This document shows positions 42,001 to 52,610 of a DNA stretch of 60,976 bases, piece by piece. Every line of letters starts with the position of its first letter. Position 1 is the first letter of the stretch. The DNA is from Bremia lactucae (lineage: Eukaryota > Oomycota > Peronosporomycetes > Peronosporales > Peronosporaceae), in contig NC_090617.1 of assembly GCF_004359215.1 (NCBI RefSeq), forward strand, positions 1,457,375 to 1,518,350, read 5' to 3'. A program made the translations under genes and the position numbers. Under the pieces are notes generated by a model that was given only the letters and a program-made list of their open reading frames with translations, did no database searches and was not told the origin of the DNA.

Positions 42001-42860
42001 ACTTCTGCAGGTATGCCGCTAAACCGAGAAACTCACGAAGTCCCTTTACAGCGACTGGCGCAGGCCAATTCATGATAGCCTTAATCACTTTCCGGAGCAG
42101 GGCGCACGCCGTATTTACTCACGATGCGGACACGAAGTGGTATTTCGCTTGCAGCGAATATACTTCTCATGATTTGTATTCAACTTGTGCTTACGCACAA
42201 CTGTAAGAACCTTTTGGACGTGGGTACGATTTACTTCAACGTCCGACTTTCTGCTCATGACTCTGCTATGACATAGACATCATCAAAATAACTCGATGCG
42301 AAATCCCGCACCGAACTCAATAAATTGGTCACACATCTGTTGAAAGTTGCAGGGTCATCACTAAGCTCCTTTAGCATAACTAGCCACTCCCATAGCATTA
42401 CGCTTGGGGTGCTTACTACTGTAAACGGTATATCCTGTTCACGCATAAGGATCTGACAGAAAAAATATGGTAGTCTTTAACAAACCATCAATGATTACGT
42501 CTTTGACAAACCATCAATGGTTACGTCTTCTCAAGGTATCGGGTTTGAGCCGGTACTGTTGCAGCATTTTATCGATAGAACGCATGCTGAATCCGCTACT
42601 CTGCTGTTGCTTTGCGCACACAGAAGGTCGGAGAGCTAAGTGGGGAGGTTGACTCCCTCACATGGTTCGCTGTCAAGCGATCGGCAAAGAATTCGTCGAT
42701 CGCTAATACTTGCTCACGAGGCAATGACCACTCAGTATTTCAATATTGGAATCAGGTCGATTTTGTGTCGTGTTTTTCATTCATAGTCAAAACGCACGGT
42801 ACGAATCCAGAATATACATTCTTGAATTCGATCAAATCTTAAAAAAAAGGATTTGCTTTC
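42000..42860 (-). pseudogene. Reverse transcriptase of element I
   Basis: MREQDIPFTVVSTPSVMLWE, WLVMLKELSDDPATFNRCVT and FASSYFDDVYVIAES with the YFDD box (42255-42446); thumb and LGCIVGK sequence out of frame at 42000-42240; fingers at 42480-42840 (HAFYR.NA, WPLPREQ). Between them 42470-42520 repeats ACAAACCATCAATG.TTACGTCTT twice, a short tandem duplication in the INGMSKST region. Confidence 0.78.
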
Positions 42861-43800
42861 TAAGACTCCCAGGATTGGGATTGTAAAACGCTCAATCCAA
42901 GTCTTTTCATCGAGGACACTTTCTTCCATCGATGAGCTGCTGAGATCCCGATCGTTCTATAAGCGCTTATACTTGATATGTTGTTTACGAAGACATTCAA
43001 TGTCTCAGTTTCCTCTTTGGAAGTTTTCTCTAAAAGTACCTGATAACCTTGGACCACAGGTTTCTCAGGGCCTATCCCCGCAAAATCTTGGAGACTTATT
43101 CCCTCAAGTTCTATTTGCGTAGCAACCTCCCCAAATACCTCTAGCTGTGGTTGCGCAACCACAGCGAGATCCTCTACGATCGACTTTCCAGTTGATTTAG
43201 GACTTTCGCACTGTCTCCTTATAGACAGGCGTTTGAAATTTTCTTGGATGTTGCTTTCTGAGCAAGCTACCTTGTTTCGTACCAGTTAACTTATTTGAGT
43301 GATCGAACTTTGACGCTGCATGTGCTTGTACGTAGCCGTCTGGATCTGTCTCCACAATGTGATGGGTATTTACCCTGAGGTCTTGTGCAGTCGTGCAAAC
43401 GACCGACCCACAAGTGTGGCCATCGCACTCACTCTTAGGAAATTCATATGGTTGACGCTGCAAGACGTTCATCAGATGACCATTCGATGAAAAAGAGGCA
43501 GGCATCGTCACGGCTTGATGCCGCTAGTTTAAGCTTGGCTCCTAATCTTTGAGCCATGGTAATCCTAGGACGATGAAATCATCATCGTACTGTTTACCCT
43601 TTAATGTGCAATGGTTACCAACAACACGTTTCTACACTGGTACAGATGCGCCTGTATCTAGGCGCACTGTCATTCTCGTTAGAGGGATATCGCGCTCAAT
43701 AAATTTGAGTCTGCGATCTTGTAGCGATGGCGTCGAATGAAACTGTTCGACGCCCCACAATCGACTATGAACGTTAATGCCAATTTATTTGCCACTATAA
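42860..43800 (-). pseudogene. Protease and PR-RT linker of element I
   Basis: Linker pieces: 42860-43162 (GEVATQIELEGISLQDFAGI, GPEKPVVQGYQVLLEKTSKE) and 43197-43511 (GHLMNVLQRQPYEF, SECDGHTCGSVVCTTAQDLR). Protease near 43530-43790: VDCGASNSFIRR at 43748-43768 and the ERDIPL.RMTV.L block after it. As in the first copy the active site is Asp-Cys-Gly. Confidence 0.72.
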
Positions 43801-45065
43801 TTCTTAAGGTGATGAGATTAATCTCATCACCTGTGGCAGTTACACATTATGTTTGTGTGTGAGGAGCAATTTTTGTCAAAAGGCCTGCAAATTCTGTTGA
43901 CGTTGCTGGATCAGTTGGAGCTCCGCACCTACTGACCCACCTCGCCGTTGAGATTATGCAAAAGCGTCGAATCCGCGTCCTCCGCTGTTCCTTGCGGAAG
44001 GACGATCATTCCGTTCGGTGTTTTAAGACACTGGCGTGGGGGCGCTACACTCACAGGCATAGTGACCCGTCTTTTGACACAGATTACATTTTTGTTATCG
44101 TTTGTAACTTGAAGAGCGAGGTTTCTCGCTTTCTACATACGAGAGATCCATGGGTTCTGGACCTCAATTTTCTTGTCGTCTCTGCGGGCGATAAACTACA
44201 GTGATCGAAAGCCTGTCTTAGGCTGAAGTGCTCCTGTTCCGCTATAGAGATCGCTTGGTCGAGCGTCACTGGTTTGAGCTGGAACATGATAGTCTTGACA
44301 GGACCGTCAGCAAGACCTTTTATAAACACAGTTACCTGTGCTTGTTCATCTATTGGATGACTCACATTACATATTTAAGGTATCGTGTATGTTGGGCATA
44401 AGCGGGAAGATCATGCTTGCCGTGCTTCAAATTCAGGAGCTCGCTCGATCCCTGTATTCGGCACGTGGGCGACTCAAAAATGTCTAAGCCGGGTCCTAAA
44501 GACCTCACACGGCCCCAAATCAATGAATCATGAAGCTTAGGCCCTATGGTTCAAGATTTGGCACGTCCGGCTAAGTAAGACATGCCTAATTATACTTTCG
44601 TAGCATCGTCATTGATGCTGCTAGCTTCAATGGCATCGTTACTTCGACGAACCGTTTGAAAAGGAATTCGCCTTCGACCGCCTTAAACTTAAAGATTTAG
44701 ATCTTTAAGTTTCGGGCGACGCTTTCGGGACGATTCTACCGCATCGGCCCGCTAGCAGCAGGTATATGCTTCTGTCTCGACATTAATAACTGTTGAGCAC
44801 CATCTTCCCTCAATACATCTGCGTGTTGATAGGTGAAGCAAGGCTATTTTTCTTGGGCCCCGTCGAGTATATGTTGTATGAGCTCGGCTATACCCGCACG
44901 TTGATCGTACCGAACAACACGGCGCTAACGGCTAGCTCGCTACGGCGAACTCATATTTCGACCGCTCTCCATTCAAGATCACTCAAATGAGTGAATCTTC
45001 CACGCGTTGCGTGATAGCCTTCTTGAGGGGCTTCAAAGCTCCCTCCTTCTTCATCCAGCATGTCC
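43800..45065 (-). pseudogene. Gag of element I
   Basis: From the start codon (complement of 45065-45067, in the hairpin) MDMLDEEGG-type N-terminus, then capsid sequence in broken frames (AGRAKS, TRIEP), IKGLADGPVKTIMFQLKPVT and AISIAEQEHFSLRQAF (44084-44365), ending in the zinc-knuckle region near 44030-44090 with KTGHYACE-like sequence and the conserved TLCVTA tail near 43840. Confidence 0.72.
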
Positions 45066-45075
45066 ATGCTGGATG
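45052..45075 (-). promoter_or_regulatory. Hairpin over the gag start codon of element I
   Basis: CATCCAGCATG and CATGCTGGATG form eleven perfect pairs around two bases. Against 6110-6133, two stem positions differ on both arms so that pairing is kept. Confidence 0.75.
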
Positions 45076-45118
45076 AAACGTGGTTAGGCCGCTTAATGGA
45101 CTACGAAGTGCTAACAGG

Positions 45119-45538
45119 TGTAACGGGGCACCTTTTGCTAGTACTGTTAGCAGTGCGGTGCCTCGACTACTCAACGTACACGACGTGCAGAGGAAGGTTT
45201 GAAGTAACTAAGAAATCTTAGTTACTAAAGATAAATCTTAGGCTTTACAATATATAAAAAATAAAATTGTATTAACATATTAAGTGAGATCTTCAATGTA
45301 CTGCGTTTAATATATTAATAACTGGCTATGCAATGCGCATCTGTGCGCGACGCCTAATCGTGTCTTGTAACGATTGGCGAGGTTAATTTGAACTTAGAAA
45401 AACCAATCAATAGAATTAAAGTCTTATTGCGTCACTTTTACCAAACTTAATAATATTGAATTCATCCAGTCAAAATTAATAAATACTTCTTTTTTATTTC
45501 TATTTATAGGAAATAGTATTCATGTAACGGCACACCCC
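45119..45538 (-). repeat. Element I 5' LTR
   Basis: TGTAACGGGGCACCTTTTGC to ATGTAACGGCACACCCC, end clipped. The primer site reads CC then TGTTAGCAC on the minus strand, one base off the TGGTAGCAC of element A. Confidence 0.8.
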
Positions 45539-46155
45539 CTTCCAGTAATGTTTTCAACATTGAAATTAATTTCTCAGTCTAGTCTAGCAAAAGTGAGTTC
45601 ATGGCTCTCCAAAGTTTCGCTAGGAACATTGCGCGTTGTGCTTAAGGTCCAACTAATCCATGAGTTGTACCACAGTAACGGCGGAAGTGTACCCCGTTAC
45701 ACAATCAATTGAAATAGAACCATACTTTGATGAAAATTTTGTCAATGCCTTTTCATTAAAACGTTTTTTCGGCAAGGTGGTCAAGACAATGCTTGACAAA
45801 TTCAATAGTGCACCTATTAAAAGAAGTTGTACTTTGTTCAGTCAATATCTTTGGATAAAAATAATATCGACCAAATATAATTAGGTTAAAGCATACTAAA
45901 AGAAAGTGTCAAACAAATACGCCGAATTTGCACGCTTACATTAAAAAGGTTATCTACACAACTAGCTCGCCCTGGGCATACAAAAGGAAAAGCTCAAGCG
46001 AGGAAGAGCATCGTGCAAGGACATCAACTCGCCGCTCCTTGCGTCCTCACAAAATCGACCACCACCGTGGTCGTGGAAGCAATTTCATTCCCAACAAGCC
46101 GTTTTATCGTCCTCCCCTCTAAGGGACTACTTGACTACCTTCGAGTCTTTCGCCT
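45539..46155. other. Retroelement scraps and 3' region of the RING gene
   Basis: 45595-45660 repeats part of 16200-16290; 45675-45702 (GGAAGTGTACCCCGTTACA) is an LTR-end scrap. The rest, to the RING stop, shows no gene. Confidence 0.5.
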
Positions 46156-48405
46156 TCACGTCGACACTTTACTCTTCTTTAAGTCTCCACTCAACGACGA
46201 TTCCTGCTGCGAGTTGTCCAACCGCCGTTTTCGCTCATAATGTGACGACTCTTCCCCCGCAACAGCAGCGAGAGCATTAAGCTGCAACGCCGAGCCATTC
46301 GAAGGCAACCCCGACTCGGACGATGCAACGAGCGACAAAATGTCCTCAATCGATGAATTACGCGGAAACCCCGACTTAAAACCCCCGAGGGAACTGAGCT
46401 TGTCATACGATGTACTGGCCGAGAGCGAGGTAAGATTCGTGAAAGAAGGAAAGCTGCTGAAATCACTCGCATTAAAACGAGATAGCATGTCGGAGCTCGG
46501 AACACGCGCTAGTTTATCAGTCGATGGGACTCGAGGAATACGTTGTTCGCTACAATTTAGTGAATGGAGTTTATCCATACTTGGAATGCGTGGCAGTTTA
46601 TCAAGAGACGCCACACGCGGGATCTTGTCCATCAAAGTGCCACTTGGCATCGTATCCATGGACGGCACCCGCGGAAAGATTCCAGACGAGCTTCGCAGCA
46701 TTTTGTTCACGGGTTTTGGAGCTTGGATTTGATTGCCGACACTAGAACAGGCACTATGACTGGGACTAAGACGCTTGTTGATATCCGAGGTCAAAGAGCT
46801 CGTTTTAATCGTCAGCACGACACTGTCATTGGTGCTGCTGCTACTATACGAAGAGATCCGTGCCTTCGTCTCCGTCTGTCGTGGTTCCTCCTTCATAATC
46901 GTTTCTTCATGTCGTATTGAAAGTCCTCCTGAAGTAGTAGCAGGTTCCTTTTTAAACTGCTTGGAAGTCGAAATTTCCAGGGAATCCCGCAAAGGTAAAG
47001 CTCCAGTATTCGATCCGTGTCCTTGCAAGAGACTCGAAAGGTGTTCAAGCGACTGAATTCGCGGGAAATACGCGTTTAACCCTTCCGTTGTCGACCCCAT
47101 CTTGGGCAATCCAGAAAACGGTGCGTCAAATCCACTGCTACTCATTGAATTAAAAGACTCGGGAAGCGCATATGAAAGACTCGAGTGCATGGGTCCCAAT
47201 CCCGACGACGTGGTGTGTTGAAAGTTTTCAATACTAACCACACGAGGAAATAAACACGAAAAACTATCAATCGATGAGACACGAGGAAAAGAATCATCTG
47301 AATGGGTTTCTAACGTCCCGTTATTCGCAAGTTTCTCGTCTTGATGCATTAAACTTGGACCTTGAGATAGCGCTCCTGCAATGCCATGAAGCGAGACAAT
47401 ATTATGGTCGGTATACAAGACATGCGTTGAAGCATTGATTGCATTGTTTGGTTGCGGGGTGGGATGCAAGGGCGGCTGAACAAGCATGGGTGTGGCTCGA
47501 GTACTATAATTCGCGCTTGTGGCATGCGATTTCGACTCGTGGGTTGTTAACGACGACCCACAAGTCGATGGAAATCCTTGGGAAGGCTCGGCTGGTGCCT
47601 GTGACGACGTCGTTGGCGTAACATTTCCAGTTCCAGCGTATTGAATCGACCGTGGTGGCACAAAACGATTTTTATCCCTGGAAAGCTCCGATTCAAGTCG
47701 TTTTTCCCGTCGTCGTTGGTTATACTGTTCCCGTTCAAGGTACGTTTTCTCAAGCTCCGCCAGTTCTTTTCGAATGCTCGTGCGATCGTCTTTATTCACA
47801 GTATCTTCCCGTCGACGAAAAATAATCTTGCCAATGCATTGGTCGCCCGTGTATTTCTTGGAGATGCGCATGGGATCACAATTTAAAAGTTTTGAGAGAA
47901 ATGTCCGGAGCGTTGTGCCTTCCGAGAGTGGTAAATTGCCCTTTTTAAACTCTTCAATAAGACGGTCACAGTACGCGCTTTCTTCAGCAGTCCATTTTCC
48001 TTTTCGCATGGCTACCGGCGGATTTTTAAACAATTTCGACGTGTCAGTACTGGTGTCTGGGGGGGTTTCTCGGGCCTGTGTTGTGCCATTGTCGACAGCA
48101 TAGGTGTTGCTATGGTCTTGGGGAATCGTACATGCGTACGATTGATGGTTTCCAGCCGACCGTGGCGCTTGGATTGGGTTCCAACACGTTGGACAGACCT
48201 TGTCTTTCGTAAAGACGCGGTCAATGCAAGCGGCGTGAAACTGGTGGTGGCATGGCTCGAGTATGACATCGACGTTGGGATTGTAGCATAAAAGACACGA
48301 CGTGGGCGGTACTGTGGACACGTACGCGCTCGCAGGGTCGTCCGAGTGGCTGCTGGTTCCAAATGTACGGGCCATTGTGCTGCTCAAAGGCAGGTAGGCG
48401 CTCAT
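46156..48405 (-). CDS. RING-H2 and Myb-like domain protein with nine phospho-site-like repeats
   Basis: 749 residues, no intron needed. RING-H2 at 37-74: C37, C40, C52, H54, H57, C60, C71, C74, the C3H2C3 zinc pattern of E3 ubiquitin ligases. A Myb/SANT-like domain at about 134-200 (KGKWTAEESAYCDRLIEEF, LPLSEGTTLRTFLSKLL, PMRISKKYTG), of a kind I associate with stramenopiles, is followed by a charged helix (207-245). The rest is Ser-rich and disordered. Nine copies of a motif FPRVxSxDxL lie at 373-382, 386-395, 447-456, 577-586, 595-604, 604-613, 623-632, 632-641 and 680-689. Basic patches at 724-728 (ERKRR) and 742-746 could be nuclear signals. Likely a nuclear ubiquitin ligase or regulator controlled by phosphorylation (inference). 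Met11 is an alternative start; the first Met is chosen as it keeps a longer in-frame N-terminus. Confidence 0.9.
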   Translation of the reverse strand: MSAYLPLSSTMARTFGTSSHSDDPASAYVSTVPPTSCLLCYNPNVDVILEPCHHQFHAACIDRVFTKDKVCPTCWNPIQAPRSAGNHQSYACTIPQDHSNTYAVDNGTTQARETPPDTSTDTSKLFKNPPVAMRKGKWTAEESAYCDRLIEEFKKGNLPLSEGTTLRTFLSKLLNCDPMRISKKYTGDQCIGKIIFRRREDTVNKDDRTSIRKELAELEKTYLEREQYNQRRREKRLESELSRDKNRFVPPRSIQYAGTGNVTPTTSSQAPAEPSQGFPSTCGSSLTTHESKSHATSANYSTRATPMLVQPPLHPTPQPNNAINASTHVLYTDHNIVSLHGIAGALSQGPSLMHQDEKLANNGTLETHSDDSFPRVSSIDSFSCLFPRVVSIENFQHTTSSGLGPMHSSLSYALPESFNSMSSSGFDAPFSGLPKMGSTTEGLNAYFPRIQSLEHLSSLLQGHGSNTGALPLRDSLEISTSKQFKKEPATTSGGLSIRHEETIMKEEPRQTETKARISSYSSSSTNDSVVLTIKTSSLTSDINKRLSPSHSACSSVGNQIQAPKPVNKMLRSSSGIFPRVPSMDTMPSGTLMDKIPRVASLDKLPRIPSMDKLHSLNCSEQRIPRVPSTDKLARVPSSDMLSRFNASDFSSFPSFTNLTSLSASTSYDKLSSLGGFKSGFPRNSSIEDILSLVASSESGLPSNGSALQLNALAAVAGEESSHYERKRRLDNSQQESSLSGDLKKSKVST

Positions 48406-49455
48406 ATAGAGAGATGTGCAGTGCTTCCCCCCGTTCGCCGTGCACGGGGAGCGATAAAAGAACTACAGAGAGAAAGAGCAAGACGTAAGTATCACGAGGG
48501 CATCGTCACAAACGCGAGGCATTTTTCCAACCTGGACGCTTGCTGATGACCGAGAGAGAAACTAACGGGGGAGAGAAGCGCAGTCTCCCACTTAAAAAAA
48601 AATTAATACCTGACGAATTGCTAATTCGTAGGTGTTCGGACGCGTTAATCGGATTCGTAGATTCTAATTTTTATGTTTAAGGTGCAGAGACGGGAGGGGA
48701 GGGGGGGGCGCTACAACAAAGGAAGGGCTCTTCTTGCCAAGGGCTTACCAAGTTAACGGGTGCAGAACTCAGGAACCCTTCCACCACCTGTTTGACTATT
48801 CGTCACACATGAAACGAGTACTGGATTCGACGATTACTGGGGTTTCGGCAGTTGTCGGTTTAGATAGGCAGGATAGGATTGAGGAAGGGTGGCTGTAGGC
48901 TTTAAATTATTAAGCACGGACGAGGTTCTAGTCGGTGTCCCCAGGACGACTACCCCCATGGTTATCATGCATAAACCGTGGTGGTCTTTCTTCAAAGATT
49001 TGTTCCTCTAGAGCGAAAATAGAAAGGGAAAGAGTCGTAACTGATCTGCAGTCCGAGACACTTTGAGACTTGAATTTCCGCAGTGCTCCAAATGGAGCCC
49101 ATTGTTTCGTCTCGTACTATAAATGGATCTCGCTTCTGTGCGCTTAATTAGAATGACGTGATATAGGAAGGCTGAAAACTTTTATAATGCCAGTTTCCGA
49201 GGTCTGCTTGAGATTCAACCAGAAAAAGAATCATTGTGACGTCTTTGTGACCGACACTTTTTTCTGTGAAGCATCAATTGTAACGATAAGAGCTAAAACT
49301 TGCTAATGACTGGCAGATCAGACGAGATTTATCGGCCGAGTTTATTTCATTCGCATTAATCAGACAATATTTATCTGATTTTAAATGCGTCATGGTGGGA
49401 TGATAATGAAAGGAAAAATCGCCTTTCGTCCTCCTTTTTTCTAAATTTTAAAAAA
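48406..49455. other. Intergenic region between RING gene and dUTPase
   Basis: Contains the promoter side of the RING gene (48406-48600) and the 3' side of the dUTPase gene. A G-rich run at 48693-48710. No further gene seen. Confidence 0.5.
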
Positions 49456-50178
49456 TCAATTGGATCGAAGGAATGCCTCTATCCACTCCATCACCTTGGC
49501 GTCTTCGCCATCATTAAGAAACTCGCTTACAGACGTATAGAGAAGTTTATACTGCCTGTCGGAAGCTGTAAGGAGCTTTTTAATGAGCAGACGGCGAGAC
49601 GTGTCATCTAAAAGCTTCTTTTCCGACAGCACCTGAATTCCGCGAAACAGTGAGTCGGGGTCGACGCTTTTATCGCTTTGGCCTAATCGATTGCATTCCA
49701 CGTGTTGATCCACGGCCACAGGTACATTCACGCCAGTACTTCCAAAGGCCCCAGAACCACGTACTGTGTCCTCAATATCTTCCACCTCCTGCACCTCCGC
49801 GTACTCAATCTTTTCAAGAATGAGCTGTGCTATGCGGTCTCCACGCTTAATGCAAAAGTCTTCGCTCGAGTGATTAAACAAAATGACGCTCACATTACCA
49901 CGGTAGTCTGCATCGATAACTCCTGCCCCCGTGTCAATGAATTTTCTTAAGGCAAGACCCGAGCGAGGTGCCACGCGCCCGTAACAACCATGAGGCACGG
50001 CGATTACGAGGTCCGTCTTGACGAGACCCTTACCGCTGGCAGGGATGATGGTTTCGTAGGCGGCGGAAAGATCAAGACCTGCTGCGAGGCTTGAGCCACG
50101 CGTAGGGAGAATGGCGTTAGGAGTCGCCTTCTTGACGCGTAAGATTGGCGCGACGCCGATTCGCTTTGAAGGGATCAT
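49456..50178 (-). CDS. Deoxyuridine 5'-triphosphate nucleotidohydrolase (dUTPase) with C-terminal extension
   Basis: 240 residues. All five trimeric dUTPase motifs are present in order: AAGLDLSA (32-39), PRSGLA (71-76), [17 protein letters not shown] (86-102, with the catalytic Asp in IDAD), [13 protein letters not shown] (112-124) and [10 protein letters not shown] (140-149). The enzyme hydrolyses dUTP to dUMP and pyrophosphate, keeping uracil out of DNA and supplying thymidylate synthesis. Usual length is about 150 residues; here about 90 extra residues follow motif 5. They are charged and probably helical ([20 protein letters not shown]), ending [12 protein letters not shown], and I do not recognise them. 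A plausible initiator, TCATTTC on the minus strand (50313-50319), lies 135 bases before the ATG. No intron and no defects; host gene. Confidence 0.93.
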   Translation of the reverse strand: MIPSKRIGVAPILRVKKATPNAILPTRGSSLAAGLDLSAAYETIIPASGKGLVKTDLVIAVPHGCYGRVAPRSGLALRKFIDTGAGVIDADYRGNVSVILFNHSSEDFCIKRGDRIAQLILEKIEYAEVQEVEDIEDTVRGSGAFGSTGVNVPVAVDQHVECNRLGQSDKSVDPDSLFRGIQVLSEKKLLDDTSRRLLIKKLLTASDRQYKLLYTSVSEFLNDGEDAKVMEWIEAFLRSN

Positions 50179-50501
50179 AATACGACTGAGGTGTGGTGGT
50201 CGTCACGCATCGATGTCTGTTAAGATTTATTTTTATTATTGGATTAAAATTGGTTGCAACAAGAAGTCATATTCCGTTAATATGGTCACAATGTCTATAG
50301 CTAAAAGCAATTGAAATGAATTAACACAATAATTGGGGATTCACTTTCTGTTTTCATGTTCTTTTTAAATATTTAAATCATCAATTTTAATCACGAAATA
50401 TTTTTTTTTATTAACTTTACTCATTTAGATTTTAGCTTCATTTTTATTTCGTTAATAGTTTTATCCAAATGCGGAATATTGCTTCTGGAGCTTTTATTGC
50501 G
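50179..50501. other. Promoter side of dUTPase, up to the MULE
   Basis: AT-rich; no gene. Bases 50493-50501 (TTTATTGCG) are the left target duplication of the MULE. Confidence 0.6.
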
Positions 50502-50625
50502 GGGTGCGACTATTGGATTGCCACAGATGTTTTGACTATTGCCCCAGACGTTTTAATTATTGACATCGACATTTTGACTATTGCCACAGACAAAACACCT
50601 TTGATTGTCTAATCGGTAAATCACA
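50502..50625 (+). repeat. Left TIR of the MULE
   Basis: Begins GGGTGCGACTATTGG, then units such as TTTTGACTATTGCC, ending AAAACACCTTTGATTG. Inverted match to 53835-53955. Confidence 0.9.
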
Positions 50626-50819
50626 TCGTTTCTTGTTATCCTTAAATATAAAAACAATAATATCCTCCTTCTTTCCTTGCTTTCCTCCCTACCACCCAGC
50701 AATCTCAACGAAGCGCGCAATACAACCATTTTTCAAGCATATAATTGAATCCGATTACCCTGAGAAATCTGAGGTTCATGCTCAGAACAAATCGCTGCAG
50801 CCACCAATTGCACTTGTTA

Positions 50820-52610
50820 TAATCAAATAGTGGTCTCGCGAAGCCATGGAAAAGGCATTGAATGAATTTGCTGCCACCCAAGGCTATGGGATAGTGACAA
50901 AATTATCCTACAAGCAGCGTAGTGGATACTATACGGTTCATTACAAATGCGATCGGAGGGTCTTGCCGCAATCGGCTTGCTCTAACGGAACGAACTAGAA
51001 CACGAAAAAACTCAAAAGCATATGTAGGCAGGCACCTCGTAATGCGGCCACGCTCTACTTAGATACAAGACCTAGCACAGCGAGGAAGCGGTTTAAACCA
51101 TCTTCTCTTGCGGGCAGCGAGGTAGTTGCGTTGGGCGCGTTAGCGACCTTACCCAACGCACTAAGTACTTTAGTTAAGTGTCGTCACGGGAGCGGTAATC
51201 CAGGTCCTCGTGCGCACTTTCTAAGTAGAAAGTAGTTTTTAGACTGATTTTTATTTAATCGCACTAAATATAAATACCTCAACCAATCAAAATGTCATCT
51301 CTAAAGATAACACTTAATATATATTGCGAGCGTGTCTTTCTAGATACCTCGCATAACGGATGATGTAGGCGTCATCCCTCCTAATGTGAATACACCTATG
51401 TGCATCACATACACAAGGGTTGGTCACAATTGTGAACCACACTCGAGTGCTGGGTCTAATTACTTTAATTTAGTATTGACCATCCCCTTAACTACACCAA
51501 GTGTACTTAATGGGGACTGTGTTGCATTAGGGCAACTTTAGCCCGTTACATTACAGGATGACTTGCATTGGACTTTCCGCGTGGTTGAAGAGAGTCATAA
51601 CCATTTGCCATCAACCTGTATGAGCGTTCATACTGTCAACCTCACACTCGGAACAGAAATGGAAACGACAATAGTTGGATTGTATGACGCTAGGGTCTCA
51701 ACAAGAAACATTCAAACTTGATACGCATAATTGAATTGCTTTGCCGAAAAATCAATCGAACAACGTCCGTCAAGCTTCAATTTTAAAAACTTTAACTAGC
51801 CGCACCCCGATGGATGTCCTTGTACAGAAATTACGCGGATTACAATTTGATGTGGAAACTATAGTGAGCGATGATGACGGCAAAACTTCCCAATTGTACT
51901 TTGCCCATAGAGTTTCACGGAGCTGTCTTGAAGTCACAATGACATTTTTCTGATTGATGCCACATACAAGACAAATGCTTTGAAGCTTCCTTTGCTGTCT
52001 CGTTGGGTGGTCGTCAATTTATAGAGCATTTTCTGTCGCATTTGGTTTTATGACAAACGAGAATCTATCCTCTTACTCTTCAGCAATAAACTACTTTTGA
52101 TCGATTTTTAAGCATGCTCCACCAAAAGTTTTTGTTTTTGATCGCGAGCTGGCGCTAATTATGGAATTCAAGAACACTTTCAAACCCCCCACATTCTCTT
52201 GTGTGTATGGCATATTGAAAAAAAAGTATAGTTAAAAGGTGCAAAGCATGTTTTCCAAAAGAAGAAGAATGGACAGCCTTCATGAAGGAATGGAGGGCAA
52301 TCATGTCTGCAAAAACAGAATGCTCTTTTTTTATGAACTATGGAAGCTTTTTGAATCGCATGTCGACGGAGCAGTAATAAAATACATTGTCGCAACATGG
52401 ATACCCTTTATAAAATATCTGTGGCTGCTTGGATTGACCGAATAACGAAAGTTGATCATACTGCAACCTCGCGCGGTGAAAGTGCTCACCACATGCTCAA
52501 GCAATATATGCCAACTAGCATAAGCAACCTCCTTTCGTGCTGCGAAAAACTTTACCTAGCTATTGATAATAATCTGTTTGAGCACGATATGTCCCGATAG
52601 CGTCAACAAA
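50820..52610 (+). pseudogene. MULE transposase, interrupted by a solo LTR
   Basis: N-terminal FAR1-type domain: REAMEKALNEFAATQGYGIV, KQRSGYYTVHYKCDRRV (to about 51020). After the LTR, continuing: HWTFRVVEESHNHLPS with the His ligands. Transposase core in changing frames: DIFLIDATYKTNALKLPLL (first catalytic Asp block), LCVWHIEKKV (the CxxH block), then WIDRITKVDHTATSRGESAH and HMLKQYMPTSISNLL (52397-52600). These blocks are typical of MULE transposases. Stops and the LTR show that it is dead; the element must have moved with another copy. Confidence 0.85.
51023..51550 (-). repeat. Family 2 solo LTR nested in the MULE transposase
   Basis: 528 bp, TGTAGGCAGGCACCTCG to AACTTTAGCCCGTTACA, the reverse complement of the LTR type at 11678-12234. 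The FAR1 reading resumes on its other side. The flanks GCATA and TTACA do not clearly duplicate. The LTR must be younger than the MULE. Confidence 0.88.

Larger units (their letters stand above)
40520..45538 (-). mobile_element. Element I: family 1 gypsy, minus strand, near full 5' and central parts
   Basis: Right to left: LTR (45119-45538), gag with start hairpin, zinc-knuckle region, protease, linker, RT, RNase H, integrase to 40520. The 3' end (integrase C-terminal domain, antisense gene, 3' LTR) is missing. All domains carry frame changes. Confidence 0.82.

Noticed and set aside
46191..47056. Several open frames on both strands within the RING gene
   Set aside because: They are shadows of the 749-residue frame, which alone shows known domains and the repeated motif.
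50502..50625. Tandem units at the MULE ends as a CRISPR array or centromeric satellite
   Set aside because: Eukaryotic context, units directly adjacent without spacers, and the pair is inverted at the two ends of one transposon.
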